Source: Pogonophryne albipinna (lineage: Eukaryota > Chordata > Actinopteri > Perciformes > Artedidraconidae). Taken from it: a stretch of 64,000 nucleotides of DNA. How positions within the stretch are numbered: the stretch's first letter is position 1; each line of letters opens with the position of its first letter. Made by a program: the position numbers and the translations under genes. A model generated the notes under the pieces. The model ran no database searches and was not told the DNA's origin. It saw nothing but the letters and a program-made list of their open reading frames with translations. This document shows positions 11,278 to 21,342 of the stretch, one piece after another. The DNA is taken from the NCBI GenBank assembly GCA_028583405.1, contig JAPTMU010000064.1, positions 310,001 to 374,000 of the forward strand. Reading direction: 5' to 3'.

Positions 11278-11896
11278 TGTGAGCCTCTCCGCTCACACAG
11301 GGTTCAAATTTCATTTCATTTCAAACCTTTATTTATACAGATAAATCCCATTGAGATTAGACAGGATGTCATTTGTACATAAAAACACCTTTACCTGTTC
11401 ACTCACTAAGCGTTCAAGAACCTTAACCAGAACTGACAACTTAGAAATGGGCCTATAGTTATTTAATAAGGTGGCCTCCCCTCCTTTTAGCAAAGGCAGG
11501 ACATACGCTGACTTCCACAATTTTGGAATTGTGTTAGTGCTGAGGGAGAGGTTAAAAAGAGTAGTGAGAGGTGGAGCAATAAAATCTGCAGCTATCTTTA
11601 AAAAGAAAGGTTCGACGTTGTCCGGGCCAGCCGGTTTCTTAGGATCTAACTTGGTTAAAGCTTCACGAACAACATCAACAGTAAAAGGGGTAAAACTAAA
11701 AGGGTTTTCCAACACACGTTTTTCAGAGTCACATACTGTAGTGTTCACAGAAGCAGAGTTAGTGACAGAATCAAATAGAGAACCACAGGACACAAAATAT
11801 GGACGGAAAGAGCAGGTTCGTGTAACAAAGGCGTTTATTAGCTCCAAACAAAAGTATCCACGGGTCTCCAACGTTGCCCGTGTGGCAACCTTCACA
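11278..11896 (-). repeat. 5' LTR of the Gmr1-type element, split by a LINE fragment
   Basis: Its outer portions (11278-11309 and 11795-11896) match the 122-bp 3' LTR, and 11310-11794 is foreign. The LTR carries an additional cccgtgtg near 11877, absent from the 3' LTR. The two LTRs share a 5-bp flanking duplication, so they belong to the same insertion. Confidence 0.85.
11310..11794 (-). mobile_element. Internally deleted LINE fragment inside the 5' LTR
   Basis: The minus frame holds the N-terminal part of a LINE reverse transcriptase (DPKKPAGPDNVEPFFLK, LNNYRPISKLSVLVKVLERL) and then jumps straight to a 3' tail ending in a (TGAAA)n-like repeat. The catalytic part of RT is therefore missing. 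The LTR reads ttcaaat on one side and acaaaat on the other, a possible short target duplication. Family within the Rex/L2-like LINEs is not resolved. Confidence 0.7.
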
Positions 11897-11901
11897 GGGT
11901 C

Positions 11902-12166
11902 GTAATAAGGGCATGAACAATCGGCCTATATGGTCGTTTTTTGTAGGAGGACAGGCTGAGCTATGCAGAGTGGTTATGAGTCAAATGTGATGACAAAGGG
12001 ATTTGCTCATTAATAGCAGTTTTATTGCCGTTTGATGTGGATTTATTTCCTACATTAGACAATGATTTCATAATCACTAGAAAAAAGAAAAAAAAATTGA
12101 TAAAGCACATGACATGAGGCATCTTAACTCGGAAGACATGATGTTTGCTGTGGAGTCGCAGCTTAA
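11902..12166. other. Right end of the DNA element, then copy-A 3' region
   Basis: 11902-11950 is the terminal arm of the element that begins at 4263. From 11950 the sequence is the copy-A downstream flank, with two minus-strand AATAAA signals (12021-12026 and 12043-12048). These correspond to the poly(A) region of copies B (41084, 41105) and C (55770). The original copy-A stop codon and 3' UTR lie at the right end, beyond the SINE. Confidence 0.6.
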
Positions 12167-12388
12167 TTATATTACATTACATGTTACTTGTTAGACGCTT
12201 TTATCCAAAGCGACTTACATACTCAATACTGTGGACAATCCCCACAGGAGCAATTTGGGGTGAAGTGTCTTGCCCAGGGACACAACAACATGCTGACTGC
12301 AGTGGGGTTTGAACCTGTGACCCCCTGTTCCGAACACCTAGAAACAAGGGCCCACTATGCCACACGGCTCCACGGGCTTCTTGCACGG
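12167..12388 (-). mobile_element. tRNA-derived SINE with an L2-type 3' tail, inserted in copy A's last exon
   Basis: On the minus strand it shows an A-box-like tggcatagtggg and a B-box-like ggttcaaacccc, separated as in a tRNA promoter. It ends with gtcgctttggataaaagcgtct and a TAATGTAA-like tail. That tail also ends the L2 LINEs at 14981 and 30204 in this window, so the L2 machinery is the likely mobiliser. It interrupts the copy-A coding sequence exactly where copies B and C read AGG AAT TAA. No clear target duplication was found. Confidence 0.78.
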
Positions 12389-13743
12389 GCACCCAAAGCG
12401 AACTTTGTAGTCACGGCACATGCGCTTTCTCTGGTCCTTGTGGCGGCAAACAAATCCCTGAGTCGGATTGAAGCTGAAAAACAATACCAATTATTAAATG
12501 AATCAGTTCGATAGTTATATGAAGAAAACCAATTTTAGAAGCAAACAAAAACGTAATTTGAATTGGATATGTTGCTTAAACCATAATTCATGTTTAGCTC
12601 TGATATAAACCCAATGTAGTTTATTAAAGTACATTGATGCTAGTTCAAATAAACCTCTACAACCCTTTCAATTATCATACTTGTTCTTGTTGTCAGGTGG
12701 AACTTTGTTTCTAATATTAAATATCTCAGATATCCACAATGATCATTTGAAATCATTAAAATGTCTTCTAATGTAAATTAAATGTCCATGTACAGAGTTT
12801 CTATTCACTCTTATAGGTGTAGCTCCAGGCAGCATATGTGGGTGACTTGTAAGGAGTTTTTAATGTTCAGAAGTACCGATGTATTTCTGGGATGTGGTTA
12901 AATAATCATTTGCATTATTTCAGTGAGGCAATTTACATATAGAAGGTCTGCCCTGTGGAGATGGCTGGGGTCATCGTGCCAGTGGTAACGACCTTTATGT
13001 ACAGAGGGTTTTCACAGATCTTTCCTGGGTTTTCTTTCCTCAGGTCCTTCAAATTCTCCCAGTCCCCTGTGTCACTGGGATTGTCACGGTCAAACCAGTC
13101 GGTCCAGCACACTGCAAGGAGCAATAAAAGAGTGAGAGGACGACTGGGAAGGAAGCTTTTCTCATACTGATATTCTGCACAAACTGTGCTGTTGTATTTG
13201 CTGTAAAGTGTCTTTACTGTAGGTTATGTTTTCATTATATATACAGCACTTTGGCTCGACCAAAAATCGTTTAAAAATGTGCTATATAAATAAAACTTGA
13301 TTTGATTGAAGCTGTAAAACTCTCCTAAATGAATGCTTATGCCACTGAATGGTTTAACAAATGACTTACCTGAATCTTCTGGATCTTCTGGACCAATTGG
13401 ATCTTCTGGACCTATTGGATCTTCTGGACCTATTGGATCTACCGGATCTCCTGGACCTATTGGATCTTCTGGATCTCCTGGAACGGGAATCCACTGGTGG
13501 CTTTCTGGTAAAGGTTAAGAGAACAATTTTACAAACTGTGACTTTGTATATTCCGGGTGAAATGCAAATATGATCATGTAATTTTTATAATTAACCTACC
13601 CAAGAACAATGCGGCAAAAATGGCAACACTTAACTATCGGAGAAAATACAAAATGTCAAGTTTATTATGACATACTGTATGCAGAACTTGTAAATCTACA
13701 TAGAATGAAAGGAAATATAATCAAAAATTACCAATTTGATCAT
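12338..13743 (-). CDS. Secreted single-WxxW-domain protein, copy A (163 aa, five coding exons)
   Basis: Coding exons on the minus strand: 13743-13732, 13633-13600, 13504-13370, 13111-12937, 12473-12338, all with GT-AG borders and phases 0, 1, 1, 2 identical to copy B. The first two exons encode a signal peptide (MIKL plus LSVAIFAALFL). Exon 3 is an acidic Pro/Gly-rich linker of about 45 residues with repeated GPEDPI. Exons 4-5 encode one WxxW domain (CWTDWFDRDN, GDWENLKDL, KENPGKIC, GFVCRHKD, MCRDYKVRFGCPC). Domains of this kind occur in CILP and gel-forming mucins; the function of this small secreted form is unknown to me. The C-terminus is odd: where B and C end CRN-stop, A continues CKKPVEPCGIVGPCF-stop using SINE sequence, adding two cysteines. 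No frame damage is seen. Transcription is inferred from the conserved gene structure. Confidence 0.82.
13158..13307 (+). mobile_element. Short LINE 3' tail inserted in intron 3 of copy A
   Basis: About 150 bp ending in gctatataaataaaacttgatttgatt, flanked by gaagct on both sides (13152-13157 and 13308-13313). Copy B intron 3 lacks it and reads the uninterrupted ggaaggaagctgtaaaa (minus sense). The same tail, in the opposite orientation, ends the LINE at 41146, so this is a strongly 5'-truncated copy of that family. Confidence 0.8.
13370..13504 (-). repeat. In-frame 18-bp repeat expansion in copy A linker exon
   Basis: Exon 3 is 135 nt, against 66 nt in B and 60 nt in C. The extra length consists of 18-bp units close to ggtccagaagatccaata, each coding GPEDPI or a variant. 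The difference from B is 69 nt (23 codons), so the frame is kept. The repeat units are nearly identical, which suggests recent slippage or unequal exchange. Confidence 0.85.
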
Positions 13744-14130
13744 GGTTGCAGAGGATCAGGGACCTTTAAAACTGTAAAGGAAGTTTGAAATTAGGAATTT
13801 AAATCAACATGAGCATTATCAAAATAAATGGAGTTGCTTGAAATAAAAAGAATGTGAGATGAACTTTCTATTTTATTTCAGTTTTAACAAGAAAACAACT
13901 TTTAACTAATGCTGAAAATGTGTGCAAAGGTTGAAAGCTATACAAAAAAATCATACCAATGCATTGCAGCATTTACACTAAATACATTTACAATCTAAGC
14001 ATACATTCAACAAAAATCACATTATTTTAAAATCAATAGTTCAAAAAAAGTGAAGTAAATTGTAAAAATGAAGTTCAGAAAAAGAAATAGTTGCATGTTA
14101 AATTTCTCAGCAAAAACAAAAGAGATTCAC

Positions 14131-14393
14131 CAGCAGGACCTCTCAGTGGAACAGTTTGGTTCATGAAGTGCTCTCCTGTCTCCTTAAATACAGCTGGGGG
14201 AGTAAATATCCCCCCCCCCCCACCCCACTGTAATCACCAGTTTTGTTTCAAAACAAGAATGCAGTTTTCAAAAAAACTGAGCGAGATACGCCTTAAAATT
14301 CTAGGGGGGTTGAATGAGAATACAATAATTGGAGATAAGGTGTTCTACTCTACCATTCTTCTGTGGTAACTTTGAAAGCTCCTATATATAATG
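14131..14393 (-). promoter_or_regulatory. Copy A promoter and non-coding first exon with an upstream ORF
   Basis: A TATA box (ccattatatatagg in minus sense, 14382-14393 region) precedes a non-coding exon of about 225 nt that ends at a GTGAAT donor (14130). The next exon starts after an acceptor at 13772. An upstream ATG (14164-14162) opens a short ORF. After splicing it runs in a different frame for 21 codons and stops at the TGA overlapping the main start (ATGA). In copy B the same upstream ORF stops after 12 codons because of one fewer T. The start site is inferred from TATA spacing. Confidence 0.6.
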
Positions 14394-14980
14394 GACCTGT
14401 TTCACACGTAAATCCAAGAGGATGCATGTACACCTGCTTTGTGTCTTATTTAGGGGAAAACTCAGTGTAGCGACAGCAGGAAACAAGCTAAGTCGCTGAG
14501 AGGATGAGGCCGGGCCTGTTTGCTGTTGTATGACACGCTAAAAAAGTACTCGCTGAGATCTGAAGCTCTGTTTCGTAGTATGGTAGTTTAATGAAAAAAC
14601 TCGGTTCTCAGACATATACACTGTTTATAATCAAAGCAATTGTAATCTTGCGGTCAACAAAAAAGTACAACGGCCCCGTGTCACCCTCTCTTCCACACAC
14701 CCACACCTCACACAGGTGAACAGGATTATAATGAGTACCACCCATACCCATGTGACCCAAGCCAACCAATCAATATTGATCATGGCTCCTACACTCAGGT
14801 TGGGTTCATCTTACCTTTTTGTTCTCTGTATTTTGCTATGTTACTGTTATTCGAGAACCTGACAGGAAATTATATACTTATTTCACTTTATACAATCTTT
14901 AAGATAAGATGGACCTTTATTAATCCCCGTGGGGAAATTCAGTATTTTCATGCAGCAGTAACAGTGAAGTTACACATTCA
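14394..14980. other. Upstream flank of copy A (inverted match to 38715-38974)
   Basis: No gene here. The stretch 14799-14873 is the exact inverse of 38831-38900 apart from a few changes, and the match continues on both sides, so this is the A half of an inverted duplication. 14430-14790 contains sequence absent from the B side (it includes a run with aaacaagctaagtcgctgagagg and a CA-rich part) and is probably another small insertion. Confidence 0.6.
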
Positions 14981-16007
14981 TTACATTACATTACATTGCA
15001 TTTAGCTGACGCTTTTATCCAAAGCGACTTACAATAAGTACATTCGACCAGGAAGACACAACCTTGAAGAAAACAGAATCATATAAGTACATCAGGTTTC
15101 ATCGAGCCAAACATTTCAAGTGCTACTCAACTGGCTATAGATAAGCCAGTCCTTTATTAGTATATAAGTGCTCTGTTAGCAGTTCTTTGTTAGTAATTCT
15201 ATCGCTCGAGGTGAAGTCGAAAGAGATGACTTTTCAGTCTGCGCCGGAAGATGTGCAGGCTTTCTGCTGTCCTGATGTCAATGGGGAGCTCATTCCACCA
15301 TTTTGGAGCCAGGATAGCAAACCCACGTGTTTTTGCTGATGGGAACTTGGGTCCCCCTCGCAGCGAGGGTGCAGCGAGTCGTTTGGCTGATGCAGAGCGT
15401 AGTGCACGCGCTGGGGTGTACAGTTTAACCATGTCCTGGATGTAGGAAGGGCCAGATCCATTCGCAGCATGGTACGCAAGTACCATTGTCTTGAAGTGGA
15501 TTCTAGCAGTTACCGGAAGCCAGTGGAGGGAGCGGAGGAGCGGAGTGGTGTGGGAGAATTTTGGAAGGTTGAAGACAAGATGAGCAGCTGCATTCTGGAT
15601 GAGCTGCAGAGGTCGGATGGCACATGCAGGTAGACCAGCCAGGAGGGAGTTGCAGTAGTCTAGGCGTGAGGTGACGAGAGCCTGGACCAGAACCTGCGTG
15701 GCTTTCTGGGTCAGCTGGGGACGTATCCTCCTGATGTTGTAAAGCATGTATCTGCAGCAACGGGTTGTAGCAGCGATGTTTGCAGCGAAGGACAGGTTGT
15801 TATCTAGGATCACACCCAGATTCCTTGCAGTCTGAGTCGGGGAAACAACAGAGGTGCCGATGTTGATTGTCAGGTCAAGAGTGGGACAATCTTTTCCCGG
15901 AAGGAAAAGCAGTTCAGTCTTGTCAAGGTTGAGCTTGAGGTGATGAGCAGACATCCACTGAGAGATGTCAGCTAGACAAGCAGAGATGCGTGCGACGACC
16001 TGGGTCT
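14981..16007 (-). mobile_element. 5'-truncated L2-clade LINE in the copy-A upstream flank
   Basis: The minus frame 15954-15199 encodes the C-terminal part of an L2-clade reverse transcriptase (WMSAHHLKLNLDKTELLFLPG to LKSHLFRLHLER). It is followed by the tail gctgacgcttttatccaaagcgac and (TAATG)n. It is about 90-95% like the longer L2 at 30204-33284. The target duplication CATTCA lies at 14975-14980 and 16008-16013. The B-side flank (38690-38715) carries the unoccupied site. Confidence 0.88.
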
Positions 16008-16013
16008 CATTCA

Positions 16014-17467
16014 GTTTAATGCTGGGGTTGGGTTACACAAATGATGGATGCATTATCCGCTGCTACACCCCTTTTTTACTACTTTGGTTTTCTAGAATAG
16101 TTGTTCCAATTAAGATTTTGATCAAAGGTCTATTGATTAGAGAAAAAGGGGCAACTTGAGGTCAGCGGTGCCTCAATATGAACACAACATAACGTAACAT
16201 CTTGCTGACACAACACTGAATGACATGAATGTTGATCAAAACTTCAAATACCCATCATGTTTGAAATGTATATAAAACTCCTAATATTTGAAAGATGTGA
16301 AAATGAAATTGTATAGAGATCATTAATCATTAAATAGAAGTAGAAAATACAGGTAAAAGCAGCTTAAGTAATATAAATAGTTGGAAAGTGGTAACGTGTG
16401 AAATGTATGAAGGATGCAAAACAAATAGTAAACAATTAAATAAGTTGAAATGGGAGTTGTAGAGACATTGAGCTCAGATGTGAAAGAGTTTTCAATAACT
16501 ATCAAAGCCTTGAATCCTGAATATACCTTACGGGGGAAACAGGATGATCTCCTGAACAACCTTGTTGCATACTAAATATGTATAGGCTACTCTTTAAAAT
16601 GTAATAGCCATAACAGCTTAAACATTTACTGTAAGGAAGGAGGGGAAGATGCTGCTCAACGTGTTCATCTAGAACTCTTACTGATGCCGGGAAATGCTAC
16701 TTTCTGCTCACCTGTTATTCCAGAAAAGGTGTTCCAATTAAGATTTGGATCAAAGGTCTGTTGATTTGTATAAAACAACCTCTGAAAGCCCATCTTTCCA
16801 GTCAAACCTGGGAGGTCGCTCATCAAAAATACTTTGAGCACAGAAAATCGAAAATGCTGCTGAACCAGTCAGAGTTCAGGTTAGTGGGGTCAACAAAGTA
16901 TGCTGCAGAGCAGGTTAGGAAACTTTCCCTCCATACATTTCTGCTTCCAGTTACCATTCCTTCACTTCTCTAGTCAGGCAGGTTCAGTGAGAACTTGTTC
17001 TCTTAAAGCTGCGGCCTGATAGGGAAACTTCATATTGCAGAATATCAATTATTAAACATAAGTAGGAAATACAGGTAAAAGCAGCTTAAGTAATTTAAAT
17101 TGTTGGAAAGTGGTGACGAGTTAAATGGATGAAGGATGCAAAATAACCAATAACCAATAAAATACGTTGAAATGGGACTTTTAGAGACATTGAGCTCAGA
17201 TGTGAAGGAGTTTTCAATAACTATCCTTTAATGGAATAAGGAAAACATCAGGAAAGGTTGAAGCTCTGACAAGCGTTAAACTATAAGCACTTTTATTTAA
17301 ATTGATTCTCCTGAACAAAATGATTTGAATACTACATAATATACTCTTTAAAATGTAAGAGCCATAACAGGTTCAAACGTTCACTGTCAGAGAGGAGGGG
17401 ACATAAACAGCAAATATTTTGGCCATAAAACCAAAACGATGAGGGTAAAGATTTTAAAATGCTCTGC
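16014..17467. other. Upstream flank of copy A, internally duplicated, non-coding
   Basis: This matches, inverted, the B flank (37748-38700) and the C flank (51690-53620). It contains two diverged tandem copies of a block with tttaatgattaat, the caatgtctctaaaa region and ctgctgaaccagtcagagttcagg (compare 16320-16560 with 17040-17220). C has the same two-copy arrangement. The host match ends at aaaatgctctg near 17467, where the palindromic element starts. No ORF is shared between copies. Confidence 0.6.
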
Positions 17468-17663
17468 TTTTTTTCCTTCTAATTTGTTATTCTTTTCAAA
17501 ATAACACACTGTTATTTACTCACCAATAACACACAATTATCCTTGCTTTTATTTATTGGTTTAATTCCATAATCTCGGGCTTTTTTGGCGTCCGTCAGGA
17601 ACTGAATTTCAAAATAAAAATAACCGGAAACAGACGTAGGCATTTCGAGCGATTACCCAAGAT
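17468..17663. mobile_element. Left arm of the palindromic R element (A/B spacer)
   Basis: The sequence from ccttctaatttgttattc to atttcgagcgattacccaagat is the inverse of 26735-26960 and of 48680-48880, and parallels 46410-46575. The outermost R part present in other copies (starting caaccctgtctcc) is absent here, so this arm is truncated at its host border. Confidence 0.65.
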
Positions 17664-17751
17664 TATGAAGGTAGATATGGTGCAAAATGCGAGAGCGCGT
17701 AAAACCTGATGTGAGCACTTGCAGAAAAAAAATCTGAGCTTGTGTGCATAC

Positions 17752-17833
17752 ATTTACACTTGTATAAAATATCCACGTAACTGTGAACCAAATGTACACT
17801 TGTAAAAAATATCCACGTAACTGTGAACCAAAT
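17752..17833. repeat. 40-bp subrepeats in the left TIR (two copies)
   Basis: The unit tacacttgtaaaaaatatcc followed by acgtaactgtgaaccaaatg occurs twice here. Its inverse occurs three times in the right TIR (about 22935-23065). The differing copy number explains why the right arm is about 40 bp longer than the left. Confidence 0.85.
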
Positions 17834-18105
17834 TTGAAGTCACAGAAGAAAAAAAAAAGTTTTGTAGCTTGTAGAAAAAAAATGAACTTAGTGATGAAAT
17901 GTTCACTTGCAGAAAAATACATATTTTTTAAATATATTTTCCATTACAACTGCAACTTTATTTATTACAACCTCTCAAATCAGTCATTACAACTTGACGA
18001 ATCTGCTCCGTGGCAGTATAAATCGACGAATCTGCGGTCTTGACTTTTGCTACACTTCTTGCGATAAATGTGTCGCAAAAGTAATTTTCACCTGTAGATG
18101 TGGAC

Positions 18106-19312
18106 GGATTGAGACAGCCTGGCGTCCAGAGCTGCAGAGACTTCAGGGAGAAACCTCCGTGTGATGGACGTCCTGTCTGTTGGTTTGGAGAGGACTGAGG
18201 GTCTTTCCTCTGCGAGGAGGACCAGGCCTGATGGAGGAGCCCATGCTGGGCATAGCTGATACCAACTGCACAGGCCTAGTCTGTCACTTTATTTGACTAA
18301 ATGTGTTTACTTATATATTTAATAGGTTTACACCTTCTGTCCATATGTGCTTTTTATTTAAAACATTTGATTAACTTTTGGTTCACATTTCAATAAATTG
18401 TATTTGTATTTGCACTCCTTTTGTCCATTATTCTTACTGAAAATGTTAGATTACACATTCACATCTGACTGAAGATTGGCCCCATTTATTTGTGACGTTG
18501 CAAACTCTGCGGTTCAAGGCACAAGTGATGTGAAGCTCATAAAGTGAGGCAAATAGAAACAATCAGCTGATGGAGTGTAGATGTGGAAATAGGTGCATTC
18601 GATCAGCTGACTGTGTTTTTCGCCACATTTTATAAGCCTGACTATAACCACCCCTTCTCTGAGGTGCAGGCAGCGTCACAAACAAATGATGGTCCTGATA
18701 GACTACAAAAATATTCGGTGTGCAGATCTTTGTTTTCAAAATAAAAGTAGTTTCTTAGTGAATGTCCTGTATTGGTCTTAAAATCTCATAACATCAGCTT
18801 TTAATGTTCCTCTTGGATGTTCTTCTTGACCCTCAGAGAAGGAGAAGATGTCGTGTCTTTCAGGCATGTCCTTTCCTAACAAAAATTACAGGAAACATAA
18901 AACATTATTGCAGAACAAGTGTGTTATTTATGAAAGAGGTGTGTTTGTGTGTTTAGGGGCTGTTGATATAATTATTTTTTAATTGTAATCAGATTATGAA
19001 TAAACAGTATGAAATTCATCAACATTGAAATATATGTTATTTTCAAAATAATATTTAACTGTTATCAAAACGTAGTGCAACTGTAGAAGCTTGCTCTGTT
19101 GTCTCACTGAAAGAATAACTTTTACCACGTTTTTTACAGACAATATTGAGAGATAAATAGTAGCAGTTCTCACTATGTGTTACATAGTTTTAATACATTA
19201 AATTAGAAAGCTGACAAAGTCATATTGCTTGTTAACATCTAAAATGTAACCTTTTGCATCGAAAAAACCCTCAACTTAATTGATGTGTAGGTGATCTAGT
19301 ATTTAGTATTGT
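18106..19312. other. Interior of the long-TIR element, no gene seen
   Basis: There is no long frame on either strand. A short stretch near 18180-18290 (gaggagcccatgctgggcat...) has codon-like composition but no recognisable domain. The remainder is AT-rich. Confidence 0.5.
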
Positions 19313-19316
19313 TTAA

Positions 19317-21338
19317 CCTCTTAAGCCCTGAGCCTGTTTTTCAGGTTTCAGGCTCGAAAATGCCACTAACACAACAAAGACTATATCTTCACTTCTAAAA
19401 GGGGTAAATTAATCATATTTTCTCTCAAAGCAAGGTTACATCTGTGAGTTGGATGAAGTGTCAGAATCAATATAGATGTTTTTATTTTAAAGTAAATTCA
19501 GATGGAACATAGTAAAAACATGTAAATTCTAATGTCCGCCTAAAAAAAAAACATTACTTATAGTAAAAACCACCCTTGAATGATGAGTTAGTAGACTAAA
19601 AGCTTTAGGAATCCAAACTATAACATATAATAAGTACCCTGTATCAAGATTGATGCAAAACAAGTTAAATTTGACCTTTTTAGAGAGGTTTAGAAAAATA
19701 AAGTCCAGGCGGACTCACCTCTGGGTAATTTGGGAACCATCAGTTCCATTTGAACTTTTTCACTGTAAAAATCATTTTATTACTTTGAATTTTCACTATA
19801 GGTATTCATTCCATCCAAATACAACTGTTGTGAAAAAAAAAAAATATATATATAAGAACATACTCTGTTATCCTCTTAGGCAAGGCAAGGCAAGTTTATT
19901 TATATAGCACTTATAGGCCCCACGGACCGAAATCGCGTCATTTGCAGGAAACAACGTCTAAGGAACCTTACTATTTAATAAACTATGAATATGTTATATC
20001 CATATAACGGGAAAAAACTCATTTAACTGATCTTTTTCATTTATTTTTAAAAAAAAACCACAATGCTAACAGTGAGCATCTGAATTAGCCCCGAGCGAAA
20101 AATGCTAACCTATTACTGCACCGAAAATCACTCCTAGCTCCCTTATTACTTATCCTAGCTGCACATCCAACACATCGTTTTTGATCGTAAAGACACAGAA
20201 TCTAACGGTGCCCACCTCAACACTGAAAGATACAAACTTGCGACGTTATCAACAAAAACGTACATCAAAACAAGTGGAGCTAGGTACTAGCATGCGCTAG
20301 GCTAATGGCTTACCTTCCTCTTTGCCTGGTCTAAACTGGTCTTCAATGGCATTAAAACGATAAAAACGATGATGTAGTTAATCCATAGGTTAATATCCAA
20401 TGTGGCTGTGTCCCCTTTGAAATGTTCTGATAATCTATAAGCAATAAAACTGCAATTCCGTTATCTGCTGTCCGCTCTGTGCTCCGTGTGCTCCGTGTGC
20501 TCTGGGTCCTGCTGTAATGCCTGCTGTGAGTAGTAAACAATAAATGAAGCCGCCTGCGTAAAGTACTTAAACTGGCTGGCATTCTTTATACTTTACGCAG
20601 GACCATATCTCTGGAACCCATTGGTCGATTCGTGTGATTTACACCTTTTTCTTAACCATCAGAACCAATAGAATCGATGGGCAGTTCCCAAATCAACGTA
20701 AAAATTACCATAGCGGACGTAATAGAGAAGCGAACAAAGCATATCTGAAAGTGCACGCCTGGACGGCAAAATTGTATACCCAGTATATTGCCATAAATAT
20801 GATGAAGGATTATCAGTCAACATTTCTACGTGACACAAAGACATTGGATTAACCTTGAGCGGCGTTTTTATTCCGGTGAACACAACTTTTGATCACAAAT
20901 CAAAAAAGGTAAGACGAAATTATTGTAATATTTTTTAAACCGGATGTTGTTTACGTTCTCTTTTATGGCTGATAGCTCCGCAATTCGGGGGCGTACAGTG
21001 ATGATATTATATGTCTGGAATCTGTGGAGTCTCAGCTTTAAATCGTATATCTTGTTTGTGCAGTTACGATAAGTAATAAGGGCATTTCTACCGTGAGTGC
21101 TGTGCAAAATCCGTTAGCATTAGTTAGCATTTTTTCGCTCCATGCTAATTCAAAGGCTTGGTATTACTCTTGTGTTTCTTTTAGCTAAAAATGGTTCACA
21201 TTGTCAGTTAGCGGAGTTTCTTAGCATTAAAAGGGTATGGAACATTAATAGTTTCAGAAATGTTAAGAAGCCCTGAGACATAGTCTCGTAAAAAAACTGT
21301 GGGGGGGGTCCACTGGGGGGACCCTCGGGCTTAAGAGG
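19317..21338. mobile_element. piggyBac-like element with TTAA target duplication (2.0 kb, no transposase)
   Basis: The ends are CCTCTTAAGCCC and its inverse GGGCTTAAGAGG, flanked by TTAA at 19313-19316 and 21339-21342. The interior has no transposase frame. It contains a LINE tail (aggcaaggcaaggcaagttt near 19879) and several short inverted stretches (for example gcctgcgtaaagtactt near 20550 against actttacgcagg near 20590-20601). Assignment rests on the TTAA duplication and the short TIRs. Confidence 0.65.
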
Positions 21339-21342
21339 TTAA

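Larger units (their letters stand above)
6677..11896 (-). mobile_element. Gmr1-type Ty3/Gypsy LTR retrotransposon (complete outline, dead ORF)
   Basis: Minus-strand order: 5' LTR 11896-11278, primer-binding site 11276-11259, gag-protease-integrase-RT-RNase H from 11255 to about 7000, 3' LTR 6798-6677. A 5-bp target duplication GGGTC lies at 6672-6676 and 11897-11901. Integrase comes before reverse transcriptase, which is the order of the deuterostome Gmr1 group and not of ordinary Ty3/Gypsy. The frame is broken by three nonsense codons (9477-9479, 7851-7853, 7269-7271). The 5' LTR carries a LINE fragment. No envelope-like ORF is present. Confidence 0.88.

Noticed and set aside
12295..12385. 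A tRNA gene suggested by A- and B-box motifs
   Set aside because: The sequence continues into an L2-type tail and lacks a tRNA fold; it is a SINE.
17783..18043. An 86-residue ORF repeated at 22732-22992
   Set aside because: Both lie in the two arms of the same inverted repeat; the conservation is that of the DNA element and the peptide is low complexity.
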